From: Thermoflavimicrobium dichotomicum
Lineage (GTDB): Bacteria; Bacillota; Bacilli; Thermoactinomycetales; Thermoactinomycetaceae
Direction of reading: 5' to 3'
Assembly: GCF_900114055.1 (NCBI RefSeq)
Contig: NZ_FORR01000022.1
Span: 1 to 54,326 of the forward strand
Length of the DNA: 54,326 nt
The first letter of the stretch is position 1; each line of letters starts with the position of its first letter. Below the pieces are notes generated by a model. The model did no database searches and was not told the origin of the DNA. It worked only from the letters and a program-made list of their open reading frames with translations. Positions 1 through 8,915 of the stretch are shown in pieces. The position numbers were made by a program, and so were the translations under genes.

Positions 1-11
1 CAGCTGTCCAT

Positions 12-95
12 TTTCTCCTTCCCATTGAAAACGACCCCTTTCTTCTTCCTTCATTATAACTTAAACTTTGTCTGGAAGATTATGGGGTCATTATA
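12..95. repeat. Left copy of direct repeat bounding the R-M island
   Basis: This segment recurs in the same orientation at 10590-10670. Bases 61-95 match 10636-10670 exactly (35 of 35), and bases 13-42 match 10591-10620 with two differences; a short middle part differs. On the minus strand the identical part encodes the C-terminal residues NDPIIFQTKFKL and the stop of the small ORF at 54-251. The two copies enclose the whole restriction-modification cluster, as expected of a recombination scar or a duplication formed on insertion. Confidence 0.75.
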
Positions 96-251
96 CTCCT
101 CATCATTCTCGATATCGTACTTTTTGAGAATATCCTGTCTTGTACCTTCATCTCTATATTTCACTCTATTATCTTTCAATGTATAATCCTTACAAATGTA
201 TGTAAATTGAATGCAATCATTTGGACTGTCATCAAAATCATTAATGATCAT
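54..251 (-). CDS. Small acidic hypothetical protein, possibly a gene fragment
   Basis: A 65-codon ORF rich in Asp, Glu and Asn with no family I recognise. Its ATG overlaps the stop of the 23-codon ORF upstream (TAATG), so it could be translated by coupling; it has no ribosome site of its own. Codons before the ATG stay open and read as similar acidic sequence up to a stop, which suggests the C-terminal part of a longer protein joined to foreign DNA. Its last codons are duplicated at 10636-10670, where the rest of the gene is absent. Function unknown; it may be non-functional. Confidence 0.4.
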   Translation of the reverse strand: MIINDFDDSPNDCIQFTYICKDYTLKDNRVKYRDEGTRQDILKKYDIENDEEYNDPIIFQTKFKL

Positions 252-322
252 TACATAAATTTCATCGTCAAAACAGCTGTAATTCTATCCCATGTATACC
301 ACCAAGGTTGAGTAAATAACAA
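251..322 (-). pseudogene. Truncated start of a paralogue of the 360-1340 protein
   Basis: An AAAGGAG ribosome site precedes a TTG codon, and the ORF reads LFTQPWWYTWDRITAV before going out of register and stopping at TAA. The neighbouring gene at 360-1340 begins with FSQPWWYTWDGIAAV. This is therefore the 5' end of a second copy of that gene, cut after about 17 codons and fused to unrelated sequence. The stop overlaps the ATG of the next ORF. Confidence 0.6.
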
Positions 323-359
323 TATAATACTCCTTTCTTCAATTGTTTTAACTTTTTTA

Positions 360-1340
360 TTAATCATCTTCTCCTTCTATATTATCTTTCTCTAATATCT
401 CATTAAGATGCTTTATCATATCTAAATGCTTCATAATAATACCAAGTGCAGGGAATATAAAATATGAAGCAGACTTTACATTATCCCAATAATAACTTAT
501 CTTACCGCTTCCTTTTACTATACCAACTGTTTCAGTAAACAAAAATTTTCCACTGGATTCTTTAAAACTAATATCAATTGTAGTAACTTTTTCATCTACA
601 GGATTCAAAAAGTTACTATTTACTTTTTTATACTTTTCGGCTATAGCTTTGAATAATGAACTTTCCTTGAAATCAGATGGCAATTCAGGTAATCCCGATT
701 TATAAAAAATATCATCTTCAGGTAGAGATCGCCAAATTTCCTCAATTAACTCCATTTCAAAAGGTGCCAGATTAATTTCAACTGTAACTTCCTCACCTGG
801 AAGTAACGAATTTGGGATATTACTTTTCATATTATTTTCCAGACAACGAGATCGGTCTCTACTACGAAAATATACTTCTACAGAATTATGTTTATTAATT
901 TCGTTTCTAATACCTCTAAATTCTAAATATTCAACATAAATATTCCAATAAGGTGAACCCTTTTCCTCAATGTTGCATTCTGTAATATATACTGGCACAT
1001 TTCCTATATTTGTTGCTGTTACGATCAAAATTCGTTTCTTTTCTTCCTCAACCTCTTTTTCTTTTATAGCTATATGTATTGATATTTTCGGTTCTCGTTC
1101 CTCCTCTGAAATCTTCCTCTGTTCCTCAATCTGTTTAAGAATCAACTGTTTATTCTCCTCTGCTAACCGCTTATTCTCATTGATCTGCTCTTGTAACATC
1201 TCACGTGATAGCTTCTCATTCCTACGAACTTGCCAATAAACTGCACCAATTGCTGCAATCGAACCTAATCCACCTACCCATTGCCCAACTGCTGCAATTC
1301 CATCCCATGTGTACCACCAAGGCTGACTAAAAAGAAACAT
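360..1340 (-). CDS. Membrane-anchored coiled-coil protein of unknown function
   Basis: 326 residues. The N-terminus is aromatic and hydrophobic (PWWYTWDGIAAV, then a glycine-rich membrane segment at about 12-38). It is followed by a highly charged helix from about 40 to 82 rich in Glu, Lys, Gln and Arg, predicted as a coiled coil, then a mainly beta-type soluble domain with no motif I recognise. The start is well supported by AAAGGGGGAATGTT before ATG. It lies about 530 bases beyond the end of hsdR, on the same strand. Proteins of this build (one N-terminal helix, coiled coil, cytosolic domain) are common and mostly uncharacterised; a role accessory to the R-M system is only inferred from position. 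Confidence 0.6.
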   Translation of the reverse strand: MFLFSQPWWYTWDGIAAVGQWVGGLGSIAAIGAVYWQVRRNEKLSREMLQEQINENKRLAEENKQLILKQIEEQRKISEEEREPKISIHIAIKEKEVEEEKKRILIVTATNIGNVPVYITECNIEEKGSPYWNIYVEYLEFRGIRNEINKHNSVEVYFRSRDRSRCLENNMKSNIPNSLLPGEEVTVEINLAPFEMELIEEIWRSLPEDDIFYKSGLPELPSDFKESSLFKAIAEKYKKVNSNFLNPVDEKVTTIDISFKESSGKFLFTETVGIVKGSGKISYYWDNVKSASYFIFPALGIIMKHLDMIKHLNEILEKDNIEGEDD

Positions 1341-1408
1341 AACATTCCCCCTTTTCTAAATCATAGAGAAAGAAAATACTAAGTACAAGATCAAACAGGG
1401 GTGTTATC

Positions 1409-1740
1409 ATGTTAATGGAACAGGGGTTTCAAGAGTTCCAACAATTATTCAAAAGATATATTCACTTAAAAGTCTCCATTCTCGCTTTGCAACAGGATTT
1501 AGAAAGAATCTGCTACTAAAGATGGGGTCTATCTATGCAGAGTGGTTAGGATTGGTAATCGACCGAATCAATTAGGATTTAGTTAAGATGAGAAGACAAA
1601 TGAAATCGATAAATGGAAAGATTGTTGAAGTCAGACAGAAAGAAAAACACGATTGGTTAAGTATGAGCATCGAGATTATCAAAATAAGGGAGAATACTTG
1701 AATTCGATGATCAAAGTAGAGTGTAAGAAGTTTTTGAAGT
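1409..1740 (+). pseudogene. Decayed small-protein gene, same family as 27704-28005
   Basis: A start with a ribosome-like AGGGGTG opens 37 codons (QGFQEFQQLFKRYIHLKV), then a stop. Open pieces continue in other frames, and the last reads VKYEHRDYQNKGEYL followed by VECKKFLK and a stop. The 3' part aligns with the second-frame product of the minus-strand ORF at 27704-28005 (VGYTYKGYQFKVKYL, VECGEILKEYL). At least two frame changes and two stops are needed to read through, so this is a relic. The family is unknown to me. Confidence 0.5.
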
Positions 1741-1756
1741 AGTATTTGAAATATTC

Positions 1757-1851
1757 CTGGTAGACCCGGAGGGAAGCATCTGTCGATTTTAGTATCACCT
1801 TCCTAATAAATGAAAAAATGACTTGAGATGCCAAAAGGACTCAAGTCATTT
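1757..1851. repeat. Hairpin plus conserved motif module; hsdR terminator
   Basis: Two parts. At 1813-1851 AAATGACTTGAG and CTCAAGTCATTT form a stem followed, on the minus strand, by a T run: a terminator for hsdR 18 bases beyond its stop. At 1757-1797 is the motif GGTAGA..GGAGGGAAGCAT..CGATTTTAGTATC. The same hairpin-motif pair recurs at 26514-26611 and the motif alone at 28838-28873, so the unit is dispersed rather than a plain terminator. Confidence 0.6.
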
Positions 1852-1868
1852 CGTGTTTATGATAAGGT

Positions 1869-4800
1869 TTAAGATACATTTGAATACACAGGAGAAGGAA
1901 TCCTTGGATACACTCGGAATACATGCCGAAACACTGCTTCTGCTTTTTCTTTTACATCTTCTTCATCATAGTGATCAACTGGTAGTCCTGTTTCGTCATT
2001 CCAAAGGAAATCAAAGATCGCCGTCCTTACTGCATCTCGAGTAGCCTTTTTCTCACTCCAATGATCTACTTTTAGCTTCTCTGCCTTGAGGGTTTCAAGT
2101 AGTTCGATGGCTACTTTTTTGATGCGTTTGATCTCTTTTTTAGTAAGATTCGGTTTTATAAGGAGATCAAAAATGGCCAAGCTTTCTTCATCTAAACCTT
2201 CTCGAATGGCTCTTTTCTCTTCTGCATCTAGTTCTTCCACAAAACGTATTAAAGATTCAAAGGTAGCTTCAATCGTTTGTCGATCCTTTTCACGGTTATA
2301 TTCCGATATGATCTCTTCGTAACGTTTTTGAAGGTCAATGCGCAGAGGGTTTTGATTTAGCAGACGTTTGACTCGTTGTTCAATTGCATGTCTTAGGTTT
2401 TGAACGGTAGTGTTTTTTGTCTTGCTTTTTTCAAATTCTTTACGCAAACGTTCGAAGTCAATAGCTGAGATGTCGAAGGGAGTTGTTTGTTTGTACTCTT
2501 TGGGAACAGTTGTGATGGATTCGTCAACGACTTTGCGAAGTTCTTGGAGAATGTCGCTAATGTCCACTTTTTCCCGATCTTTTTGTAAACTGCGATAAAT
2601 AATATTGATTGCGTCTACCTCTTTCCGATACTGATTGACTTCTTCGATGTTAAGGCATGCTTTGAATTTCTTAAATACCTCTCGGCACATGACTTCAAAA
2701 CGTTTACGTGTCTCATCATTTTCGTTTGCTGCTTCTTTGGCAGTGACAATGGCGGCATTTCTTTGAAATCCAGTTTTCTCAATGATGTCATCCAAAGATG
2801 CTCCTCGCTTTTGTAAAAACGTATGGATCATTGAGATAGATTCAGCTAGATCGCTTAACAGATCTTCTTCTGGTTTAGTGGGATCTTTTTCACCTTTTTC
2901 GAGTTTACGTCCATGATCCCCTTGTCCGGCATAGGTAGCAAGTGCTTTTCGTAAGTTCTTTAGAATGCCACAGTAATCGACGATGAGACCATTGTTCTTT
3001 CCTTCATGAACTCGGTTAGCTCGTGCGATGGTTTGCATCAGGGTATGGGCTTTCAGAGGTTTGTCAAGATAGAGATTGGAGAGGGAAGGAACATCAAATC
3101 CCGTTAGCCACATCGCACAAACAATGACGATACGGAAAGGATGCGTATGATCTTTAAATGCAGTTTCCAGATCAACACGACGGTCACCGCCAATATCAAA
3201 GCCTTCTTTCATCAGTTTTCGGTGTGGAGTAATATCTAACCCATGCTTGCGAAACTTCTCGACCTCTCCTTGCTCTTCACTCACTACTACTGCCATTAAA
3301 GTTTCCTTCATCCAGGCAATTTGCCGAATAAGATCATCTTTTTCTTGCCAATCAGAGATTTTCGATACTTTTAATTCCAGCTCTTTGATTCTCTTTTGCC
3401 AATATTTCTGGATCAGGTTATACATCCGAACACAGGTGATTTTGTCAATACAAACAAACATTGCTTTACCCGTTTCCCAAGCCTTGGAATAATGATCCAC
3501 GAAATCGTTGGCGATTTGTTTGAGACGTTTCTCAGCTGTGAGAATGTGGTATTCCCGTTTTAGTTCTTTTTGTAATTGCTGTTCTACATCGGAACCTTCA
3601 ATTTCTAATTCTTCTAGCTTTTTGGCGATTTTCTCGTTGAGATCATTGGTTGAAATCCCCAGTTTATCGCCACGTGCATCGTAATAGAGTGGAACAGTGG
3701 CTTTATCTTCAACAGCTCGCTGAAAGTCATATGTGGAAACGTAGTCACCAAAGACTTGACGGGTGATTTCATCATCGGTGAAAAGAGGAGTTCCCGTAAA
3801 GCCGATTACGCTCGCATTTGGGAGAGCATTTTTCATGTTCAGTGCAAGCCGTCCATACTGGCTACGATGTGCTTCATCACTTATGATTACAATATCGTCT
3901 CGAAGAGAGTATCCTTCACGTGGATCAACATCTTGATTGAATTTCTGGATGAGTGTGAAAATATAAGCTTTGTGTTGCCCCAGAAGATCTTTCAAATGTT
4001 CACCACTTGTTGCTCGGCAGGAATCACGATCATTATCTACTAGACCACATCCAGCGAAGGTTTTATAGATTTGAGAATCTAAATCTTCCCGATCTGTAAC
4101 AATGAGGAAGGTAAAATTACCCCCAATTTTCCGACGAACTTTGCGAGTGAAGAAAACCATAGAATAACTTTTTCCAGATCCTTGTGTGTGCCAAAAAACG
4201 CCTAGTTTCCCTTGGCGTTTTTTTCTTTCTTTAAATGCTTGAATTGCTCGGTTTACTCCTAGGAACTGATGGTTTCGAGCCAAGATTTTAACCGGTGTCC
4301 CTGATGATTCATCGAAGAGCAAGAAGTTTTCAAAGAGATCCATGAAGTTTTGCTTATTGCAAACTCCTTTTAGCAGTGTTTCTAGTTTAACCTCTCCCGG
4401 ATCCTCCTCGTCTAACCGTTTCCATTCATGAAAATGTTCAAAACGACTAGAAATTGTTCCTATTCTCGCATCCACTCCATTGGTCAGTATGATGAAAGCA
4501 TTGTGGTGGAACAAATGTGGAACGGTATCTTTGTAATCGGAAAGATTTTGTTCATAAGCCAGTCGGATGTTTTTGCTGACGTTTTTTAGCTCCATAAAAA
4601 GAAGAGGAATACCATTAACAAATCCTACGATATCTGCTCGGCGACGGTAAATGTCTCCACGAACCCAAAGTTCTCGGACACAGAGGAAATGGTTTTCTAC
4701 TGGATTGTCAAAATCAAAGACACGAAGGCGTTCTTTTTTCATTTCTCCTTTTGCATTTCGATAGGAAACCAATATACTATCACGGAGCAAAGCATCTTTT

Positions 4801-5078
4801 TCACGATTGATCGAAAGGAGACTCTGAGTAGCACTTGCTTCCACAATCTGTTTGATTGCTTGCTCATAAGCAGTTTCAGGCAATCCAGGATTGAATTTTT
4901 TTAGGGCAAGTTTTAGATAACGTGTCAACACTACCTCACGGTCCGAAGACCGGCCCAGAGTTCCGTCTGGGCCAAACGTCTCGGAATTGTAAGCATAAAC
5001 ACATTCCCAACCAAGATCATCACGTAGACAATCGGCAACGGTTTGTTGAACCAAGGTGTCTTCATTCAGCCGACTCAT
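1869..5078 (-). CDS. hsdR: Type I restriction enzyme, R subunit
   Basis: 1069 residues, full length. It is the DNA translocase and endonuclease subunit of the HsdR2M2S complex, cutting unmethylated DNA after ATP-driven translocation. Visible motifs: the PD-(D/E)xK nuclease site (D149 in the RRADIVGF stretch, then E163-L-K165), Walker A HTQGSGKS near 297-304, the DEAH box at 401-404, FTGTP near 428, and the helicase motif QTIARANRVHEG. The C-terminal part is a helical, charged domain. Its ATG overlaps the hsdS stop by four bases (ATGA), giving a coupled hsdM-hsdS-hsdR operon. All catalytic motifs are intact, so activity is expected. Confidence 0.97.
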   Translation of the reverse strand: MSRLNEDTLVQQTVADCLRDDLGWECVYAYNSETFGPDGTLGRSSDREVVLTRYLKLALKKFNPGLPETAYEQAIKQIVEASATQSLLSINREKDALLRDSILVSYRNAKGEMKKERLRVFDFDNPVENHFLCVRELWVRGDIYRRRADIVGFVNGIPLLFMELKNVSKNIRLAYEQNLSDYKDTVPHLFHHNAFIILTNGVDARIGTISSRFEHFHEWKRLDEEDPGEVKLETLLKGVCNKQNFMDLFENFLLFDESSGTPVKILARNHQFLGVNRAIQAFKERKKRQGKLGVFWHTQGSGKSYSMVFFTRKVRRKIGGNFTFLIVTDREDLDSQIYKTFAGCGLVDNDRDSCRATSGEHLKDLLGQHKAYIFTLIQKFNQDVDPREGYSLRDDIVIISDEAHRSQYGRLALNMKNALPNASVIGFTGTPLFTDDEITRQVFGDYVSTYDFQRAVEDKATVPLYYDARGDKLGISTNDLNEKIAKKLEELEIEGSDVEQQLQKELKREYHILTAEKRLKQIANDFVDHYSKAWETGKAMFVCIDKITCVRMYNLIQKYWQKRIKELELKVSKISDWQEKDDLIRQIAWMKETLMAVVVSEEQGEVEKFRKHGLDITPHRKLMKEGFDIGGDRRVDLETAFKDHTHPFRIVIVCAMWLTGFDVPSLSNLYLDKPLKAHTLMQTIARANRVHEGKNNGLIVDYCGILKNLRKALATYAGQGDHGRKLEKGEKDPTKPEEDLLSDLAESISMIHTFLQKRGASLDDIIEKTGFQRNAAIVTAKEAANENDETRKRFEVMCREVFKKFKACLNIEEVNQYRKEVDAINIIYRSLQKDREKVDISDILQELRKVVDESITTVPKEYKQTTPFDISAIDFERLRKEFEKSKTKNTTVQNLRHAIEQRVKRLLNQNPLRIDLQKRYEEIISEYNREKDRQTIEATFESLIRFVEELDAEEKRAIREGLDEESLAIFDLLIKPNLTKKEIKRIKKVAIELLETLKAEKLKVDHWSEKKATRDAVRTAIFDFLWNDETGLPVDHYDEEDVKEKAEAVFRHVFRVYPRIPSPVYSNVS

Positions 5079-6280
5079 ACGGTAATTTCTCCTTTCATGA
5101 GACGTGGGAGTAGAAGATCACGGGCTTGTTTGAGCTTAATTACTTGTAGTTGTAGTGTTTTCATTTGAGCATATAGTGGACTAACAATACTAATAAAAGC
5201 ATTCATAATATCAGTTGACGGCATGATCATTGGTAAATTACGAATTGTTTGTTGACTAATATTCGTTTGAGCAGAACCTTGTGCAATGTTTATTAAAGTA
5301 TTTCTTATTTCTCTAAAATACAATTGTGCATAAAAAGGATTAGCATCTTTATGAGTTGGTAATAAAGCTACACAAGCTTGGTTGCTTGCAGATGGATAGG
5401 CAAGTATCCCTGTTCTCCCAATATTAGTTCCAGCATATATAGAAACTAGTAACGTGTTTTCAGGATAAATTTTTGCAGACGATTTTTGAATAGCTTCTTC
5501 ACTAATCTTTTCTTCCGTATCAAAAATATAATCATCGTTTAGTTCTTGAGTTTTCACCCAATTTATCGTACCAGAGAAGAATTCGGGATTTTTCCGACTA
5601 GGAGTTCCACCAGAAGTAGTATTAAAAAAGTCGGCGACTTTTCCCTTAATCCATCCCTCTGGTACACCATCAACAATTTTTACTCGTTCATGTCCAGGGA
5701 AACGCAAATGAACAAACCACTCTTTGTATAGAAGCCGTGCTGATTGCTCAAGTAGTTCAATACGGCGTAGGTTGTTTTCGATTAGGTCGTCGTAGGTGGA
5801 GAGGATGTCAGCTATACGTTTTTGAGTAGTTATATTTGGTACAGGAAATTTAATTGAAAGTAATTTTTCCATACTTAAGTTGTCTTGTGCTGCACCTTGT
5901 GAAAAAGATTGGAAACGTTTCTGTAGTAATGCGTCAAAAAGATACTTAATAAATCGTACATCTGCTTTATCAGGATCTGGTATAAAACCTATTACACTGT
6001 CTGGAAAGCAAGCATCAAAAGCAAGAATTGCTGTATCAGCAATGTTTGCGGCAATTGTAATACAAAGAGTTCCAGCAGGCCAAAGCTTACTTTGAGCCAA
6101 TCCCTCTTCGCTGTATGTTTGTTCATATTCTCGAATGTACAAGTTGGCATGCTTTACAACGCTTGTTTGAATAAAAGGATAAGGACCTCCATATAAATGA
6201 GGGGCATTCCGTGGACGATGACGTGAAATCCCTCTACTAACGTATCCTAGTTCATCAAGTGATTTTTCAGTCCACTTCAT
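5075..6280 (-). CDS. hsdS: Type I restriction-modification specificity subunit
   Basis: 401 residues, the normal size for HsdS. It chooses the DNA target for both methylation and cleavage. The pattern of two target-recognition domains separated by conserved helices is visible: domain 1 from about 1 to 150, a central conserved helix (TQKRIADILSTYDDLIENN, then EQSARLLYKEWFVHLRF), domain 2 beginning near TTSGGTPSRKNPEFF, and a C-terminal helix (LKQARDLLLPRLMKGEI). Start and stop overlap hsdM and hsdR by four bases each. The recognition sequence cannot be deduced from the protein. No inverted-repeat shuffling partner for hsdS was seen in the window. Confidence 0.95.
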   Translation of the reverse strand: MKWTEKSLDELGYVSRGISRHRPRNAPHLYGGPYPFIQTSVVKHANLYIREYEQTYSEEGLAQSKLWPAGTLCITIAANIADTAILAFDACFPDSVIGFIPDPDKADVRFIKYLFDALLQKRFQSFSQGAAQDNLSMEKLLSIKFPVPNITTQKRIADILSTYDDLIENNLRRIELLEQSARLLYKEWFVHLRFPGHERVKIVDGVPEGWIKGKVADFFNTTSGGTPSRKNPEFFSGTINWVKTQELNDDYIFDTEEKISEEAIQKSSAKIYPENTLLVSIYAGTNIGRTGILAYPSASNQACVALLPTHKDANPFYAQLYFREIRNTLINIAQGSAQTNISQQTIRNLPMIMPSTDIMNAFISIVSPLYAQMKTLQLQVIKLKQARDLLLPRLMKGEITV

Positions 6281-8331
6281 AAACCCAACTCCTTAAAATT
6301 CCTACGAATTGTCTCGGCTAGTTCTGCCGCTTCTGCATTCAATTCTTCTAATTCATCGTGGATTTGCCGCAGTTCTTCTTCAAAATCAAAATCCTCGTCT
6401 TTTTCCTCTGGTGCCACTCCGACATATCGTCCTGGTGTAAGACTCCAGTCATTTGCTTCCAGTTCAGATTTGTCCACTAATTTAACTAGACCCTCAACAT
6501 CACGTAGACATGCTTCGGGGAAACGTTCTGTTAGCCACACAGCATGTTTGTGGAAGTAGCGCACTTGCTTCAGTTGCTCGACTAAGGCTTTACGGGTTTT
6601 TTCTACTTCCTTAAGTTTTTTCCGGTTTGCTCCATTGTTCAGAATGTTAAAGAGTTTATAAATCTGATCTGCCTGCTTTACCAACTGCTGACTTAGTTCT
6701 ACCAGACTAACTAAGCTTTTTGCAACTTCTTTCAATGCTTCGATAGAACGATCTTGCTGTTTCCATTGGGCTAGCTCGGTTTCTACTCGATCACGGAATA
6801 AGGCTACATCCCCATTAAAAGCATACATTAAGTTGTTTAGTTCATTTAATTCTTCTGAATAGGAATCTTTGGATTCTGAGAACAGCTCTTTACTTTCTTT
6901 TAGATTTGTTAGTGCTTCTATGTAAGCAGATAGTCTGTCTATGGTTTGCTCGTTCTCATCTTTTGCTTCATAACAGAGTTTGGCTTCTTCTAGAGTTCTC
7001 TCCAAATATTGAGCTACTAAATTAAGGAAACGTTCTTGCTGTCCTCGGTAGAGCCAAACGATGGCCAAGATGTTTTGAAGTTGTTCAGGACTAAAATCGT
7101 TGATTTTACGAGTAACTTTGCGATAGATATTCCGTGCATCGATCATTAGCACTTTGTCCCGCATTTCTTCCGGTTTGGCACGGTTCAGAAACCATAGTTC
7201 ACAAGGGACACTCCGGGTATAGAAAAAGTTGGAGCGAATGGCGATCATAATATCCACGGATCCAGTTTCAATCAACTTTTTGCGAACCTTCGCCTCATCC
7301 CGTCCCGCGCTGGAAGCCTGCGAAGACATAACAAAACCGGCACGTCCTTTTTCATTTAAATAGCTATAGAAGTAGCTGATCCAGAGATAGTTTGCGTTCG
7401 AAACTTTTCCATTTTTTTCTCCTGGTAGACCAAATGGGAGCCGTTTATCATCTTTAATTTTTGCTGCATCCACTTCATCGACATTAAATGGGGGATTGGC
7501 CATGACAAAATCGCATTTCCCTACTAATTCATGAGGATCTTCGTAGTATGTAATCGCTTTTTGAATGTCTCCTTCCAACCCGTGTACCGCCAGATTCATT
7601 TTTGCTAGGCGGATGGTAGTGGGGTTTTTTTCTAAACCATAGAAGGTCAGTCGCTCGGTAGGATTCTCTTTCATTTTCTCTACGAAGTGAGCGCTTTGAA
7701 CAAACATCCCTCCTGAACCACAGGCAGGATCGAGAACAATTCCATGATCAGGTTCTAGCACGTTAGCAATCAATGTAACTAGCGAAACAGGGGTGAAGAA
7801 TTCCCCGTTATCATGTGCGTTTTGGTTTGCAAATTGAGTGAGGAAGTATTCATAAATCCGTCCGAAGATGTCACCAGATGCTTTCTTTAGCTCTTCAGGA
7901 TTGAGAATACGAAGAAGCTGTCCCAGTACTTCATTATCCAATTCCCGATATTCTTCCTTTGGAAGGACACCACGGAGTGTTTCATAGTCATTCTCAATTG
8001 ATTCCATTGCATCGATGATCGCTTTCGCACGATCATCACTGTCTGTGAGTTCTACAAGATTATCGAATTGCGCCTCTTCCCGCAAAAAAATAGCTCCCTT
8101 TTGTGAAAAGTCTTCCTTGGTCAATTCACGGGACTTTCCACCACGTTTAGGAAGAGATTCAATAATTTCATCCTTCACGGCTAAATAGCGGCTATATGCA
8201 TGACGCAAAAAAATAAGTCCCATGACAGGTAAGAAATATTCGTTACTGGCATAGTTGGAGTTGGCTCGAAGTGTATCTGCTGCTTTCCATAGCTGCTTTT
8301 CTATGGCTTCGATATGTTCTAGTTGTGCCAC
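6277..8331 (-). CDS. hsdM: Type I restriction-modification methyltransferase subunit
   Basis: 684 residues from the GTG at 8331. A longer reading from TTG at 8349 is possible, but there the ribosome site GGAGGG would lie inside the gene; GTG sits about 8 bases after it and is preferred. The protein is an adenine-N6 methyltransferase: HsdM N-terminal helical domain, GEFFTP, the S-adenosylmethionine site DPACGSGGMF (about 201-210), and the catalytic NPPF (279-282). A long C-terminal coiled-coil region (from about 440 to the end) makes it larger than the usual 500-540 residue HsdM. First gene of the operon; the host genome should carry its methylation mark. Confidence 0.95.
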   Translation of the reverse strand: MAQLEHIEAIEKQLWKAADTLRANSNYASNEYFLPVMGLIFLRHAYSRYLAVKDEIIESLPKRGGKSRELTKEDFSQKGAIFLREEAQFDNLVELTDSDDRAKAIIDAMESIENDYETLRGVLPKEEYRELDNEVLGQLLRILNPEELKKASGDIFGRIYEYFLTQFANQNAHDNGEFFTPVSLVTLIANVLEPDHGIVLDPACGSGGMFVQSAHFVEKMKENPTERLTFYGLEKNPTTIRLAKMNLAVHGLEGDIQKAITYYEDPHELVGKCDFVMANPPFNVDEVDAAKIKDDKRLPFGLPGEKNGKVSNANYLWISYFYSYLNEKGRAGFVMSSQASSAGRDEAKVRKKLIETGSVDIMIAIRSNFFYTRSVPCELWFLNRAKPEEMRDKVLMIDARNIYRKVTRKINDFSPEQLQNILAIVWLYRGQQERFLNLVAQYLERTLEEAKLCYEAKDENEQTIDRLSAYIEALTNLKESKELFSESKDSYSEELNELNNLMYAFNGDVALFRDRVETELAQWKQQDRSIEALKEVAKSLVSLVELSQQLVKQADQIYKLFNILNNGANRKKLKEVEKTRKALVEQLKQVRYFHKHAVWLTERFPEACLRDVEGLVKLVDKSELEANDWSLTPGRYVGVAPEEKDEDFDFEEELRQIHDELEELNAEAAELAETIRRNFKELGL

Positions 8332-8482
8332 GGTATAAGATCCCTCCAATAGTATTTTTCAGTTGTTTTAGACTTGCATAATATATAATACAAAAAATTT
8401 ATCGAAATGTAATGCGATCTAATTGATTTAAAGGTAGTTCTTCATTACATACATAACATTTACTTGGTAAATTTTATGATTT

Positions 8483-8663
8483 TTACTCCTTCGCTGATAG
8501 ACTCAACAGGGCTTTTCTTAATACTTTCTCATATGAAATAGTATACCGTCTGGTTGTTTCTATTGATTCATTCCCAGCCAGAGCTACTATGGTTTGGATC
8601 GGTATCCATTGCTGGTAAGCATTGAGTAAATCAGTAACACCCTTTTGTATGGTTATCCTTCAT
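8483..8663 (-). pseudogene. C-terminal remnant of a tyrosine recombinase
   Basis: Reading the minus strand gives GVTDLLNAYQQWIPIQTI, then VALAGNESIETTRRYT, then SYEKVLRKAL before a TAA. This matches the end of XerC/XerD-type integrases: the helix with the L-G-H-like LAGNE box and the catalytic tyrosine context TTRRYT, with Asn-Glu where a histidine is usual. No catalytic Arg-Lys-His-Arg core precedes it; the upstream sequence belongs to something else. It is a gene fragment, and evidence that the island once moved by site-specific recombination. Confidence 0.6.
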
Positions 8664-8819
8664 ATTGTCTTCTGTCATCTTAACTGCACGTTCAGATAAT
8701 TCATTTGCCTTTTTTGCTGTTTCCTGTGTAATCTTTGTTTCAATGCTACAAGAACAGCAAGAATGGTAGCAACGGCTTCGAAATCTATCCAAGCTGTTTT
8801 TTGATTTATGCTGTCCATG
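8664..8819 (-). pseudogene. Frameshifted short membrane protein fragment
   Basis: An ATG opens MDSINQKTAWIDFEAV then ATILAVLVA, a short membrane helix. The frame then breaks: the +1 register reads ETKITQETAKKANELSERAV and TEDNMKDN, a charged helix. Membrane helix followed by charged helix is the build of the N-terminus of the 360-1340 protein, though sequence identity is not obvious. It runs into the recombinase remnant. No clear ribosome site. Probably a decayed gene. Confidence 0.4.
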
Positions 8820-8911
8820 ATGAAGAAGGAAACTTACTCAAGTTCGAACAAGTATTTAGAAAAGATCAAGATGGCATTCCTAAAGGTGTGATTAAATTAA
8901 TCAAAGGGTGA
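8803..8911 (+). pseudogene. C-terminal fragment of a gene upstream of the XRE regulator
   Basis: The open frame reads YAVHDEEGNLLKFEQVF, RKDQDGIPKGVIKLIKG and stops at 8911, four bases before the ATG of the next gene. The close spacing suggests a former two-gene operon. The 5' part has been replaced by minus-strand remnant DNA, so the gene is headless. A toxin-like partner of the following regulator is possible from gene order only; I do not recognise the family. Confidence 0.4.
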
Positions 8912-8915
8912 TTGG

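Noticed and set aside
970-1239. Plus-strand 89-codon ORF within the coiled-coil protein gene
   Set aside because: Serine/phenylalanine-rich antisense reading of a Glu/Lys/Arg-rich coiled coil, a common shadow.
5075-6280. Phase-variable hsdS shuffling
   Set aside because: No second hsdS, inverted repeats or intact recombinase gene was found next to it.
8708-8802. Plus-strand open frame joined to the tail upstream of the XRE gene
   Set aside because: The minus strand reads better here as the charged-helix fragment, so the open plus frame is probably chance before the junction.
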